NCBI GenBank assembly: GCA_031310005.1
Contig: CM062385.1
Span: 1,116,001 to 1,180,000, forward strand
DNA length: 64,000 nt
Direction of reading: 5' to 3'
Source: Dactylellina haptotyla
Taxonomy: Eukaryota > Ascomycota > Orbiliomycetes > Orbiliales > Orbiliaceae
The translations under genes were made by a program, and so were the position numbers. This document shows positions 1 through 9,975 of the stretch, piece after piece; the first letter of the stretch is position 1, and every line of letters starts with the position of its first letter. Below the pieces are notes generated by a model. The model made no database searches. It was given only the letters and a program-made list of their open reading frames with translations, and was not told the origin of the DNA.

Positions 1-501
1 ATTGGCCGAGTATCCAAACTTGCCAAAATTGGCCTCAAGATGTACCTCGCGCTGGGTGAGAGATTGGAGGTCTTGCGATATGGCGTCCATTTGGATCTAT
101 ACAGTAATCCTTTAAGCCAATATCCTCTACATAGTAGCGACATAGTAGTATTTCCAATTATGAGAACTCTGGGCTTACCTGGAGCTTTTCCATTTCTTCA
201 AATACATCTGGGTGGCGGCTACGCAACGCATCTTTCAAAGTCTCGTGATACCTTTTAGAATCGTTGAGAGCGGAGAGCTAAAAGGGGTGGTTGAGATTAG
301 TCTCCAAACAAGTCGATTATTCCGATATGTGCGATAATTCGATAACCTCCAGAGATGTCTTACATGGTCCGATGAGCCGTGAACTGTAAAATTGAACTCC
401 GGGTCGGTATGCGACTCCTGAAGTCGTAAAAGGTGGTCTTCGTCTTTAGCGACATGGAGCTGACGGCCATCGGATAGTTTGATCGATTTATGTGGTAACA
501 T
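1..501 (-). CDS. Unrecognised protein, N-terminal part, runs off left edge
   Basis: I do not recognise this gene. Exons on the minus strand: 501-364, 277-179 and 96-1 (continuing beyond the window). The introns have clear GTAAG donors and TTTTAG / TATAG acceptors, and all three exons join in phase 0, giving 111 residues before the edge. The ATG at 501 is the first in frame, with a TGA shortly upstream in the same frame. The product starts MLPHKSIKLSDGRQ, is soluble and charged, has no signal peptide, and its second and third exons (from about residue 47) look helical or coiled-coil (ETLKDALRSRHPDVFEEMEK, then QDLQSLTQREVHLEANF). The exact phase closure and the change from random to protein-like composition argue for a real gene. 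An upstream minus-strand reading frame at 682-488 may be leader or a degenerate exon. Confidence 0.6.
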
Positions 502-1915
502 CCCGCCGGATGGTGGAGACGAGATAGAATTCGCGCCTCAGATCTTTGAGCCTCAGTTTGAATGCCGATTCTTCGTCGCTGGAGACTCGTGGTCCGGGTT
601 GTATTCTACGATTTGAATATGCTGTGGAATCGTCTAGTTTGGGCTCCGAATCGATCCCCGACGTAAGCGTCACACCTAGCACTTTTCACCGGATGGCTTC
701 GTGAATGCGTCTCCCAGCCCTTTTATAGGACTGGACCAGAGATTGGTGTTTGGGTTTGGAAACGGCCAAGGATGAAAAATGCTACCACGGGCGTTCACTA
801 ATCAGCCCAGGCGACAACTTAGCGCGACGATAACAAGCATCCACAAGCACATCTAAGCATAGACAAGACCCCGAGGAGCCCTGAACTCTTTCTGGACTTT
901 CCTAGCTTTGGCGCAAATCTTCTAGCTCCCAGCGGGACAGAAAGGACTGGGCCAATGGTTGGGAGGCATTTCAGACAGCGTGGGATGCAATGTTTTTCGC
1001 CAAGCGCATGTTTCTCAGTTGGCTGCATAACGTTACTAAACTTCTAGCGGACGAGAGACCAAATTTGATATTGCCAGCCATTTCCTCGGGCTTGGCTTCA
1101 TGGCAAGGTAATATTGGTAATCAGCGGTAGCAGGTAAACGCTTCATAATGTCCATCCTTCTCTGAACTCCATCGCCAAAGAGGAAGATATCTAGAGCCTT
1201 TCCGCGTCACCTCCGTTGGCCCCTACCGCAATTTCTGCCATCTCGAACCTTTCTCGAAATTTTGTGAGTCGTGGCTCCTGTCGAGGAATCTCGCCAAGCG
1301 TCTAAATCGATGGGAATCCCTGGACGAACGCCGGACTATTAACCGAGTCCGTGACGAGGCTAATAAACGTCTATCCCAAATGCATCTTAGTAATGCTCAC
1401 ATTTGCGAATCGGCAGTTAGCGTCCCCGTTTCAAAGTTCTCAGTCTCCGTTAGTTTCGTTAGTCAGCCTCGGTGTTGTCTTCTCCATAAATTATGTCAGA
1501 CTGTTGGTGCTTCGTAATAACCCAAGAGCCCTATTTGGCTTTGCAACCAGCGCTGGTGGTTCATGCGCTTGTAATACCAAGCCTTTTATCTCTCCGTCTC
1601 ACACATCGGCCGGCTCGCCTACAGAGAAGAGTACGCAGCACCTCACAACCTCGAACCAGCAATCTAACTGAAGCACTCGCGAATTTCGGCAAGATGGAAT
1701 TAAATCCGAGCCTAGGCCGGACTTTCGCCCTCCGCGAGAACCAAATAGCAGGTCCACACGGAGTAAGACGAAAATGCAGTTCCGTACCTGCATTTGAAAG
1801 AACCGTTTCTTGATGATCCCCCTATAAACGTTAACTAACAAAAGTCACGACGACGTGTCAAATGTTGAAAACACCGCGCGCTTGATACCTTGGATAAATA
1901 TTGGTAATAACCACA
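502..1915. other. Intergenic region, left-edge gene to P450
   Basis: No supported gene. A minus-strand frame at 682-488 and, after an in-frame TGA, its upstream continuation to about 780 could be leader sequence or a decayed exon of the left-edge gene. Overlapping plus-strand frames at 1351-1813 have no protein-like composition. The last few hundred bases should hold the P450 promoter; I see no convincing TATA box. Confidence 0.5.
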
Positions 1916-3763
1916 ATGGCGATCTTAAGGATCTTGGGCCTCGTGTTTCTCACTTATTCTCTCTCTCAAATCTTTAAACTTCTCAAAAATCTCCAGAAGG
2001 CGCGTAAGTTGGGTATACCAGTGGTTACAATTCCGGTGGCACAGGACAATCCAATATGGATGATCATTTCCATCCCTCTCAGTCCATTGCTGAAACGTAT
2101 CCTACCCGAGGATCTTTTCACCAGGCTAGGAATAACGATGCATGGATGGGAACACAACTTTAAATTCATCCCTTACCAAAAGTGGTCTGCGCCCCACGGC
2201 TCCCCGAAGTCGCTCGTGCTTGCTGGTATCGGAACCGTTGAACTTTCAACTTGGGATCACGAGATCATCGCAGATGTGCTACGCCGGCCGAAAGATTTCC
2301 CACAGTTTGACATGGCGAACTTTCTTCTCAACCGCTTTGGTGATAATGTCTTGTCTACTGACGGTGAGGTATGGGCAAGGCACCGGAAACTGGTGGCATC
2401 GACGCTGAACGAGAAGATCTCCAAGGTGGTCTTCGACCAGTCCATAAATTTGGCTCAAGGTTTACTAGGGGAGCTGCTTGAGGAATCGGAACCCGGCTCT
2501 GCTACGGTGGAAACCAACCGTATATTTGATCTGGTCAAGAAGTTGGCAATAACGGTCCTTTCAAACGCCGGCATGGGTGGGAACGAGCCCTGGAAGGATC
2601 CGACGACGAAGGTCATCAAGCCTGGGTTCAAGTTGGCCTATATAGAAACTGTAAAAGGAGTGATAGGGAATATTGTGGCCGCAGCAATACTCCCACCCTG
2701 GTTTACAAGGTTCTATCCGTCTTTTCTCCCTGGTGCCGATACAATGCGCCTTCTGAGCCATGCAGTCCGCGAGTTCAGAATCCACACTGCAGATTTGATC
2801 GACGAAGAGAAGAAGCGAAGTGCTTCGCGCGATAGCTTGACAAGAAACAATATTTTGAGTATGCTGTTAAGCGCGTCTAAGGAGGGAGAGAAAGACGAGA
2901 GGCGGTCGCAAGGAAGAGATAGTTCCCTTTCTGATCAAGAGATAATGGGCAATTTGTTTATATTCACAGCTGCCGGATTCGACTCGACCGCGAACAGTAT
3001 CAACTTTTGCATTGTGGAACTTTTGCGAAACCCGTTCTATCAGGAATGGTTATTTGAAGAAATCGACAGTATCTTGCCCTCGGACCCCAACGAACCAGTT
3101 GATTACGCCGCCACGTTCCCTCGGGCTTACAGGTGCCTTTCTGTCATGCTGGAAACTCTTCGTCTTCACCCAGCCCTTGTGCATATCGCAAAAATGACGA
3201 AATCTCCGCAGACGATAAGGACACCCACGTCCACAATACAAGTTCCGTCCGGTGTTATCATTTACATCAACAGCGTTGTCGTCCACCGTGACCCAGACGT
3301 TTGGCGGGACTTGAACAGAACCCCATTAGATGCTGCCAATGACGTGGAGGCCGAGAGGTCTCTTCCCGATGAGTGTAAATTTCGACCAACTCGGTGGATA
3401 AACACTGGAACCGAAGCCACACAGCCCAGACTATTTCAGCCACCAAGGGGCGTTTTCGTGCCTTGGTCAATGGGGCCAAGAGTTTGCCCTGGCCAGAAGA
3501 TGGCACAAGTGGAGTTCGTGGCTATCATCTTAGTACTCTTAAGATATCACCGCTTGGAAGCTGTGAAAATCAAAGTTGTAGACGAATCCGGGACCACGAG
3601 GGAAGAAACGGACGCCGAATTGAGGCAGAGATTATCCGGGTTAGCGGAGAGGTGCGTAAGTAAGATCACACAAGAGATGGACGTCTATGATATCAAGGAG
3701 AGCGAAGCCGAGCACGTCGGACGTACTCGAGGAGTAAGAGTGAGGCTAGTTCGTAGGAAGTGA
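1916..3763 (+). CDS. Cytochrome P450 monooxygenase (615 aa, single exon)
   Basis: Heme-thiolate monooxygenase expected to be anchored in the ER membrane by its N-terminal hydrophobic helix (MAILRILGLVFLTYSLSQ). Landmarks: I-helix oxygen-activation motif AGFDST at residues 353-358 (the usual pattern is A/G-G-x-D/E-T-T/S), ExxR as E413-T-L-R416, the PERF-like FRPTRW, and the heme loop WSMGPRVCPG with the cysteine ligand at 524. Trp replaces the usual Phe at the first position of the heme signature; fungal P450s with PWSxGPRVCPG loops are known to me, so this is not inactivating. At 615 residues it is longer than the common 500-550, mainly from a basic loop before the I-helix (about residues 300-345) and a charged C-terminus. 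ATG 1916 is chosen; the frame is open to 1901 only through a TTG. There are no introns, unlike most genes here. The substrate cannot be inferred and no secondary-metabolite synthase lies nearby. Confidence 0.95.
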   Translation: MAILRILGLVFLTYSLSQIFKLLKNLQKARKLGIPVVTIPVAQDNPIWMIISIPLSPLLKRILPEDLFTRLGITMHGWEHNFKFIPYQKWSAPHGSPKSLVLAGIGTVELSTWDHEIIADVLRRPKDFPQFDMANFLLNRFGDNVLSTDGEVWARHRKLVASTLNEKISKVVFDQSINLAQGLLGELLEESEPGSATVETNRIFDLVKKLAITVLSNAGMGGNEPWKDPTTKVIKPGFKLAYIETVKGVIGNIVAAAILPPWFTRFYPSFLPGADTMRLLSHAVREFRIHTADLIDEEKKRSASRDSLTRNNILSMLLSASKEGEKDERRSQGRDSSLSDQEIMGNLFIFTAAGFDSTANSINFCIVELLRNPFYQEWLFEEIDSILPSDPNEPVDYAATFPRAYRCLSVMLETLRLHPALVHIAKMTKSPQTIRTPTSTIQVPSGVIIYINSVVVHRDPDVWRDLNRTPLDAANDVEAERSLPDECKFRPTRWINTGTEATQPRLFQPPRGVFVPWSMGPRVCPGQKMAQVEFVAIILVLLRYHRLEAVKIKVVDESGTTREETDAELRQRLSGLAERCVSKITQEMDVYDIKESEAEHVGRTRGVRVRLVRRK

Positions 3764-4262
3764 ATGATTATTTTTTTGAGGTGGCGGGGGGTGTGCCGCG
3801 CTTTGCGTTGTCAAGGGCGTTGTGCACGACGTTGTGTTTGGCTGGCTGGGCGGTGACATCATCTCGCGGGAGGACAGAAAAACATGGTGGGAAACCCCGG
3901 CAGGTTGCTCACGTTACCAGGGACCTTCCCGAAGCACCTTTTTTGACGTAATCTCTGCGCGAGAACCAACGAAATCCGAGGGAAAAAATCTACGACAGGA
4001 TGATGTATGAGCTCCTTTACGCCCGTAATTGTTTGGCGACATTTCCATTTACCTGTACTTTACACACTCTGCGTCTCTCCGAACAAAAATCGGAACAGCT
4101 ATAAAACCCCCTTCAAGTCCCCTGTCTCCTTAATTTTTCCTCCATATTCTTTCTCATAACAGCTCTCCGAACAATAAGTTCCTTCTATAAACCAAAGACA
4201 GTGCCATTGAAGCCATCCTTTCGAGTCTATCCATCAAAGAAACAGCATAAACATCAATCAGG
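3764..4262. other. Intergenic region with promoter of the 65-aa gene
   Basis: Contains the P450 3' region and the promoter of the small three-exon gene. A good TATA box lies at 4100-4106, about 160 bp before the ATG, followed by a pyrimidine-rich stretch at about 4110-4160 typical of fungal start sites. No other gene seen. Confidence 0.6.
4100..4106 (+). promoter_or_regulatory. TATA box (TATAAAA)
   Basis: A canonical TATAAAA followed by a CT-rich stretch, 157 bp upstream of the ATG at 4263. Most promoters in this window lack such a clear box, so the downstream small gene may be strongly or inducibly expressed; that last point is inference. Confidence 0.5.
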
Positions 4263-4607
4263 ATGGGTGCAGTCGTCAGTTGTGTGAGTCGCCACTCCTG
4301 CGATATTGACGCAACCTCGTATCGCACTTACTAACAAACGAGAGGTACAGATTGCCGATGCCTTTCGCGCAATCGGGCGAGCTATAATGACCGTTATCTC
4401 CGCTATCGGCAGAGCAATCACCGCCATTGTCAACGGTAAGCATCATCCATTTCAATACCTTTTATTTATCCGGAAAGGTAGAAAAAATATGCTGACATGC
4501 ATTCCGTCTTCTCAGGAGTCGTTGATTTCCTTATGATAATTGTCAGCTGTCTGACATGCAACCGAGTTGGCCGGCGTCGACGAGGAACATCGACATCAAG
4601 AGTCTAG
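4263..4607 (+). CDS. 65-residue conserved small protein, probable lipid-anchored amphipathic peptide
   Basis: A tiny gene missed by simple reading-frame search because it has three exons: 4263-4283, 4351-4435 and 4516-4607. Donors GTGAGT and GTAAGC, acceptors TACAG and CTCAG, and phases 0 and 1 all fit. The product starts MGAVVSC, so Gly2 is a candidate for N-myristoylation with Cys7 for palmitoylation. It continues with a hydrophobic helix containing two AIGRAI motifs, then VVDFLMIIVSCLTC, and ends in a basic tail (RVGRRRRG...SRV). From memory, short proteins with the same MGAVVSC start, ISCLTC motif and Arg-rich tail recur in filamentous ascomycetes as uncharacterised proteins. There is no signal peptide or enzyme motif. 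A role at membranes is inference from the composition. The amino-acid pattern spanning exons makes coding very likely. Confidence 0.8.
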
Positions 4608-5956
4608 TCATCGCCCGTGGGAAGCCATTGACTCTATAGCGAACTGCTGCTCTAAAGATGCAACCGCACCAAAAATTTTTCTCTCTCGACATCCCCCGCT
4701 GTGGGTTACATAATTTGTCACCGGAAATGCAGCTATATTCGCTATGGGAGGTGTGCTTCCTTTGAGGCGGGCGGTGTCTGCGACTCAATTTCTTCTTTGC
4801 TATCACTGCAGCTCTTTTGATTCTCTGCATGTTGTCTCTTTTACTTTGTTTTCTTGAATCCATACGACCGCTTAGAATCCGTATCTCAATGCGCAGGAAT
4901 ATTGACTCTGGCTCTCTGTTTTCCTTTATGTTTCTTCTATTATACCCCCCCTGTTGACGGTGTTGGTCAAATCGGGCGTCTTCATAATTTCATGATGTCC
5001 TTTTCTATAATTGTAAAAGCAAACAGAAAAAACTTCTTGACAATCTTCTTCATTCTATCACAAACCGTACCCTAGACGCTCTCAAAACAAGTGCAAGATG
5101 ATATATTTTGATATCGAAGTTCGACCTTCGTTCGCGCACCCGTGATCTATTGGGTCTGAGATTCCTCAGCAACACAAAGCTTCCACCCCCTCAGGTTGCA
5201 TTTTTGTCGGCCACGGAGATTCCGGAATTAGCAAACGTTAGATGAATATCCGAAATCCGAGACCAGTGTCCGGACTTACTGCCTGCCATTCCACCCCCAG
5301 TGTAAGTATGGGGAAATAAGGGTTGGTTGCATTGGGCACTATCCGAGTCGAAAAGACCGCCCCGTATTACTGAGCTGTTTAAGAAAGAGAGAAGACAAAA
5401 AATACCCAATTCAAATTTTAACATATATACTTTGGTTGGCGCCCGGTGCTTAGAAATTATGAAGATGTACACCGAAACTCCACTTCTAGCAAAGAAAAAC
5501 AGTTTCCCGTCGGCTCTCCCGTTTATGCCCCTGCTGTGAGCCTCAGTCAACTTTCTTATTTTAACACTATAACTTCGGGTCTTTTCAGCATTCGAATCTT
5601 TTTTTTTCACCTAGGAATTCCTGGTTCGGCTGATATTTCGGTATCTTTCGAGGTTTTCTTTAAACGCGGCGCTTGGCCCCGGCAGATTCAACTCAAACCA
5701 CTGGAACGCATTTTCGATATTTACCTTTTATTTCTTTTCTTCCATATTTTTTTTACAAGTTTAGAAGTTTACAAAAGCGGCTAGCTCGCATCTCGGCTCT
5801 AATTTTGGTATATAATAAATCCAGGCACATTATTAACCATAACATTCAGACTACTTACATGACTATGGAACAACGAGCAGAAGAAACAAGAACAAGGGAA
5901 GTGAGAGCGAGAGTGAAAGAAAGCTAAGGAGAAAGAGACCCTTAAAAGAAAGGAAT
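4608..5956. other. AT-rich intergenic region
   Basis: 3' region of the small gene and promoter of the NmrA-like gene. T-rich tracts are frequent and TATA-like strings lie near 5805-5815. Frames on both strands (for example 5191-5610 minus) have low-complexity, non-protein-like translations. No gene supported. Confidence 0.5.
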
Positions 5957-6892
5957 ATGGCATCTTACGCGTGCCCTTCAATCTTAATCATTGGCCATGG
6001 GGAGCTGGGTCTCTCCGTCATCGAATCGCTGCACAGTAGCCCTTCCAAGAAACCTTTAACCTCCCTGACAGTCCTCGCACGCCCGCAAACCGTCTCATCT
6101 CTCCCCAAGACAGACCCGGCCAAGTACTCGATGCTTGATAAAAGAAATGTTCACTGGCTCCCGTTGGATATTGAGACCGCCTCGCTGGACGATCTCAAAA
6201 CCGCATTCAAACCCTTCACAGCCGTGATTTACGCTTCGGGGATGTTTGCGGCCGCGGGAACGCCTACGAAAGTAGCCACGGCTGTCCGAGACGCTGGCGT
6301 GAAATACTTTATTCCCTGGCAGTTCGGTGTGGATTACGATGTCATCGGGCCAACTGCTGCCGGCGGTCTATTCGCCGAACAGTATTGGATTCGCAAGCTG
6401 CTGCGTGAGGAGAATCACGGGCTCAAGTGGAATATCATTAGTAACGGGTTGTTTGCTAGCTTTGTTTTCTACGAGCCCTTTGGGATTGTGAACAAGAAAG
6501 AAGGTAGCGTAACCGCTCTCGGTGGATGGGATAATAAAGTTACTCTGACCGCCGCCGAGGATATCGGGAAGATAACGGCAGAGCTTGTCTATGAGCGTCT
6601 GAACGGGAAGGGGAACGATGGTATTCAATATATTGCTGGGGAGACGGTGACCTATGGCCAAATTGCTGATTACATTCAAGAGAAACTCGGAGGTCAAATC
6701 GAGAGGAAGGTATTGGATACTAGGACTGTTAAAGACATCCTGGAGCGTGACCCAGAGAACAAGCTTGCCAAGTACCAACTTGTCTTTGGAGAAGGCAACG
6801 GGTGCTTCTGGGATTCCTCGACAACTTACAATGAAGAGAAAGGTGTTCGAATGATGAAATTCCGAGAGTGGATGGATACTCATGAGTTCTAG
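5957..6892 (+). CDS. NmrA-like / isoflavone-reductase-like NAD(P)-binding protein (311 aa)
   Basis: Atypical short-chain reductase of the NmrA/isoflavone reductase family, probably cytosolic. The N-terminal beta strand and dinucleotide loop read SILIIGHGELGLSVIESL (about residues 8-25), close to the family's GxxGxxG. A second strand with an Arg (LTVLARP) is where NADPH-preferring members bind the 2'-phosphate. The central strand ends in YASGMFAAAG, followed by AVRDAGVKYFIPWQFGVDYD, the hallmark 'real-Phe-xPSxFG' region of the family. Length matches the usual 300-330 residues, it is intronless, and the ATG sits in a purine-rich leader. Family members range from redox-sensing regulators to aryl-ether reductases; which applies here is unknown. 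It lies convergent with methylisocitrate lyase, only 170 bp away. Confidence 0.88.
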   Translation: MASYACPSILIIGHGELGLSVIESLHSSPSKKPLTSLTVLARPQTVSSLPKTDPAKYSMLDKRNVHWLPLDIETASLDDLKTAFKPFTAVIYASGMFAAAGTPTKVATAVRDAGVKYFIPWQFGVDYDVIGPTAAGGLFAEQYWIRKLLREENHGLKWNIISNGLFASFVFYEPFGIVNKKEGSVTALGGWDNKVTLTAAEDIGKITAELVYERLNGKGNDGIQYIAGETVTYGQIADYIQEKLGGQIERKVLDTRTVKDILERDPENKLAKYQLVFGEGNGCFWDSSTTYNEEKGVRMMKFREWMDTHEF

Positions 6893-7062
6893 GACTGCTT
6901 AATTTCATTCCAAATCTTGCGACCGCTGGATTCACTCGAATCGCACAAAAACTAATTACACTGCTATCGCTAGTTATTATTATGTTGATGCTTTCTTTAT
7001 TATCGCACTTTTTTTGTTTATTTTATCATATAGTAGCGGGAAATATTAGTACCTTGCAATCT

Positions 7063-9178
7063 CTAAAAGCCTATTTTCATATTCAGATTAGATTTGAAGG
7101 TGTAGAGTTAAGGATTTCGAGCAGTGTTTGACTTACTATGTTCGGTACTATCTTTACCAGTGGAGCTTGTATTAGAACTCCCGCTTGCAATTGAAGAAAG
7201 GATGCCGTCGAGATAGTTGGCTCCACTCCTGATCAGAAATTAGCATTCGCACACACGGCAGAAAAATCGAGCTACCTCTCAACTCACCACTTCTGATGCG
7301 TGAGAACATCGCATTTCAATTCCTTTTCTCTTCTTTGCACTAAATCTACATAAGCCAACATTCCATCCGTCTTGAACCTTCTCGATAATTCACCTAGCAG
7401 CTCGTTAGCCATATACTACTGCTTATGGACATAGTGTTTGGTAACTCACAAGTAATAGTCGCTCCGGAATGAAGACCAGCAAGTGATATCAGCTGCAGAA
7501 CAAACCCGCCTTTGGCAAGATCCCAAATGAAGCTCTTCAGGTTATCTTGCGTGAAGCCCTCTCCAAGCCAATTGAAGCTTGGACTCAGATTATACACCAT
7601 CCATTTTCCTTCGTATACGTCACGGATCTGTTTGGCAAATCTAGTCGCTTGTTTTACATCTGGTTTCTTGGTTTCAAGCCATAGCAGGTCTGCGTACGGT
7701 GCAAACGCGAGTGACCTCTTAACAGCAGCCGAAATGCCGGCCTTAAAATGATAAAAGCCTTCCCTTGTTCTTGGGATTTCCCAAGAGTAGAAGATGTCGT
7801 GTCCCAGGATCGACTGTGTGAGCTTACGAGCGTCGTAGTTGGACATGCCAGCGGCCTTCTTCGCGAAGCTGTCGATTTCGCTATCGAGCATGCCAGATTT
7901 TCTCATTTCCTCGCTCACCGCTGCATTTGCCGTCAACAAATTTGTAGGAAACAAAAAAAAGAAAAGAAAGAATATTTAGAGGTTCACAGACCTTCTGTAT
8001 AGGTTACCAGTTTATGTTCTTTGACCCACTCCAACTCCATCTTATCAATATCCTCAGAACTCCTTCCGTTAGCTTCCATTTCAGCCAAAACTTCCGCCAA
8101 CGGTTTGGTATCCTTTGTAACGCCGAGGATGAATTCATGATCGCGATAGTCAACAGTACTTGAAAGTAGCTTGCCTGACTCAGAGTCAGTTCTCGCAATG
8201 ACCAGGTTTTCCGTCCCCATCAAATCCCATTGGAAACGAGTGGCAAGAAGTCGATTGATATGCTCGCCGGTCGGAACCAAAACCTTGCCGGAGAGATGAC
8301 CGCACTAAAACAGATATTTCAATATTAGTTACATTGGATGGTCTAGGAATTGTTATCAATGGTTCACGCACTTTCTTTCCGCCGTGCATTTGGTCCTCCA
8401 GATGTATTGCTGCAGCCCCGTTCTCGGCGAAGAGTTTTGCTAGCTTCATAACCGCGCTGAGACCGCCATGGCCAGTATCCGCATCTGCCACAATCGGCCT
8501 CATGTAGTCGATATAAGGTGTGCTCGCTCTCTCTTCGGCGGTCATGCTTCTTCTCGCATCCCAGTGTCTCCGGTCGTGTAGCTGCTGGGCTTTGAACAGG
8601 CGCTGGACTTGGTTCGGGACGGTGTTATAAGGATAATCACCGAAATCCGGCGAGACCTCGTTCGTCGTCGTTAGGACGGAAGAGCAGGCCCATCCTGAGA
8701 CGTACAGTATCTCCTGGTTCTCGGCCATTTGCGTCATTTGCACGGGGTCAATTGCACCCACTAGATTATTTCAAACAAATTAAAAGGGTAAGTATTTTGC
8801 ACATTATTTAAATGTATATCTAAGGGTAGTCTTACTCGTGTGCGCCGGCAATCCTTGCTTTGCTCTCTCACTCAACAGGCTGAATAGTTTCTTCGCCTGA
8901 TGGGAACTCGGATATGTTTGTGGAAGCGTCCCGCGCTTGCTGACAACGTCTGCAGCCGTGTACGTCCGTTTTATCCCTTTGTATCTTGGTGATGCCCACC
9001 ATTCTTCGACCTGCTGGACATCTGCTTTGAAGCGAGCATCTTCCTCGGCCACTGTGGGAGTCTGATGCAGCGAAGAGACCATTCGCAAAGACGAAGCAGG
9101 TCCGATAAGCGCTTGACGAGATCGAAGAGCCTTCAATGGCGAGGCTACGCTTGAAATTGGCCTGCGAAGCATCATCAT
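7063..9178 (-). CDS. mcl1: 2-methylisocitrate lyase, mitochondrial (573 aa)
   Basis: Cleaves 2-methylisocitrate to pyruvate and succinate in the methylcitrate cycle, which detoxifies propionyl-CoA in the mitochondrial matrix. Exons (minus): 9178-8836, 8760-8372, 8304-7992, 7920-7450, 7393-7288, 7228-7137 and 7070-7063, closing in frame at 573 codons plus stop. Isocitrate lyase family features: [13 protein letters not shown], the catalytic loop KKCGH (residues 243-247, split by intron 2 between K244 and C245), YNLSPSFNW, and the C-terminal THQKWSGA...STEHSF. The Arg-rich, acid-poor N-terminus ([21 protein letters not shown]) is a mitochondrial presequence; glyoxylate-cycle isocitrate lyases of fungi lack it, hence the methylisocitrate call. 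Specificity between the two substrates is still inference. The third intron uses a weak GTCTGT donor, and the last exon is only 8 nt (Phe and stop). Confidence 0.9.
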
Positions 9179-9975
9179 TGTGCTATGTGGTAAATTTGTG
9201 GTTTTACCTTTGCTGTCCCTACGAAATCTGTTGCAGGGTAGGTTATATTCCGAACTTTAGCATCTGAATAATCAGGTACAGGAACGTGCCAAGGTTCAAG
9301 TATTCTATACCTTTATAAACTGTTTCTAAGATACTAAGTATTTATTATTTAGCCCATAATTGGAACAACTTTTCCTGCTCAAGCCTTTCCTTTCTTTACT
9401 AATCTGGACATCCGAGTTGATAATCATATCCGGCTGGGGCGATTCCTCGGTTGGTTCCAAATTTTTGCGGGGGAAGGCCGACTGCAACCGCCCAACGCAC
9501 CGCCCGAAGGTGTGCTTGGGTATTGCATGTGCCGCGTTCCTGTCGTCCGGTCGCTGGCAAATATTAGCCTGGAGGGTTGGTCTTTCAGATTACAACGAGC
9601 TCCAACATCCAGATCTGGGAACAGATATCATTTAGATTACAGGTATATATGATACGAGCTTAGCTGGTACACTAGTTACAGTACTAAACTAATAATACAT
9701 TACACTTTCTTCCCTTCCTTCCCGCTCCAAAAATGCCGGCAAAGAGTAAAAATAAAACAAAAAAATAAAAGACAACAAAACCATGAACCCGGAATATATA
9801 CTAGAGGAGAGAGACAAGGAAAGAGCTTATCTAATAGCTAATGGCACCGGTTTTTCTTCTTCTTTCTTCCCCTTTTCCCTCTTGATATGAAAAACGTAAC
9901 ACCCCTTCCTCCCCCCCCAAAATAAAGAAGAGTACCCTTATCGACTGGTGGTGAGGTACATGTCACAGGTTACGT
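9179..9975. other. Intergenic region, mcl promoter and Dfg5 3' region
   Basis: Holds the promoter of the methylisocitrate lyase gene and the 3' end of the GH76 gene, both minus strand. AT-rich with poly-A runs at 9750-9790. No coding sequence recognised. Confidence 0.5.

Noticed and set aside
1351-1813. Two overlapping plus-strand frames of about 106 codons
   Set aside because: No protein-like composition, no splice structure, and they overlap in different frames with equal length as expected by chance.
5191-5610. 139-codon minus-strand frame in AT-rich intergenic DNA
   Set aside because: Low-complexity translation, opposing frames of similar length, and no splice or domain evidence.
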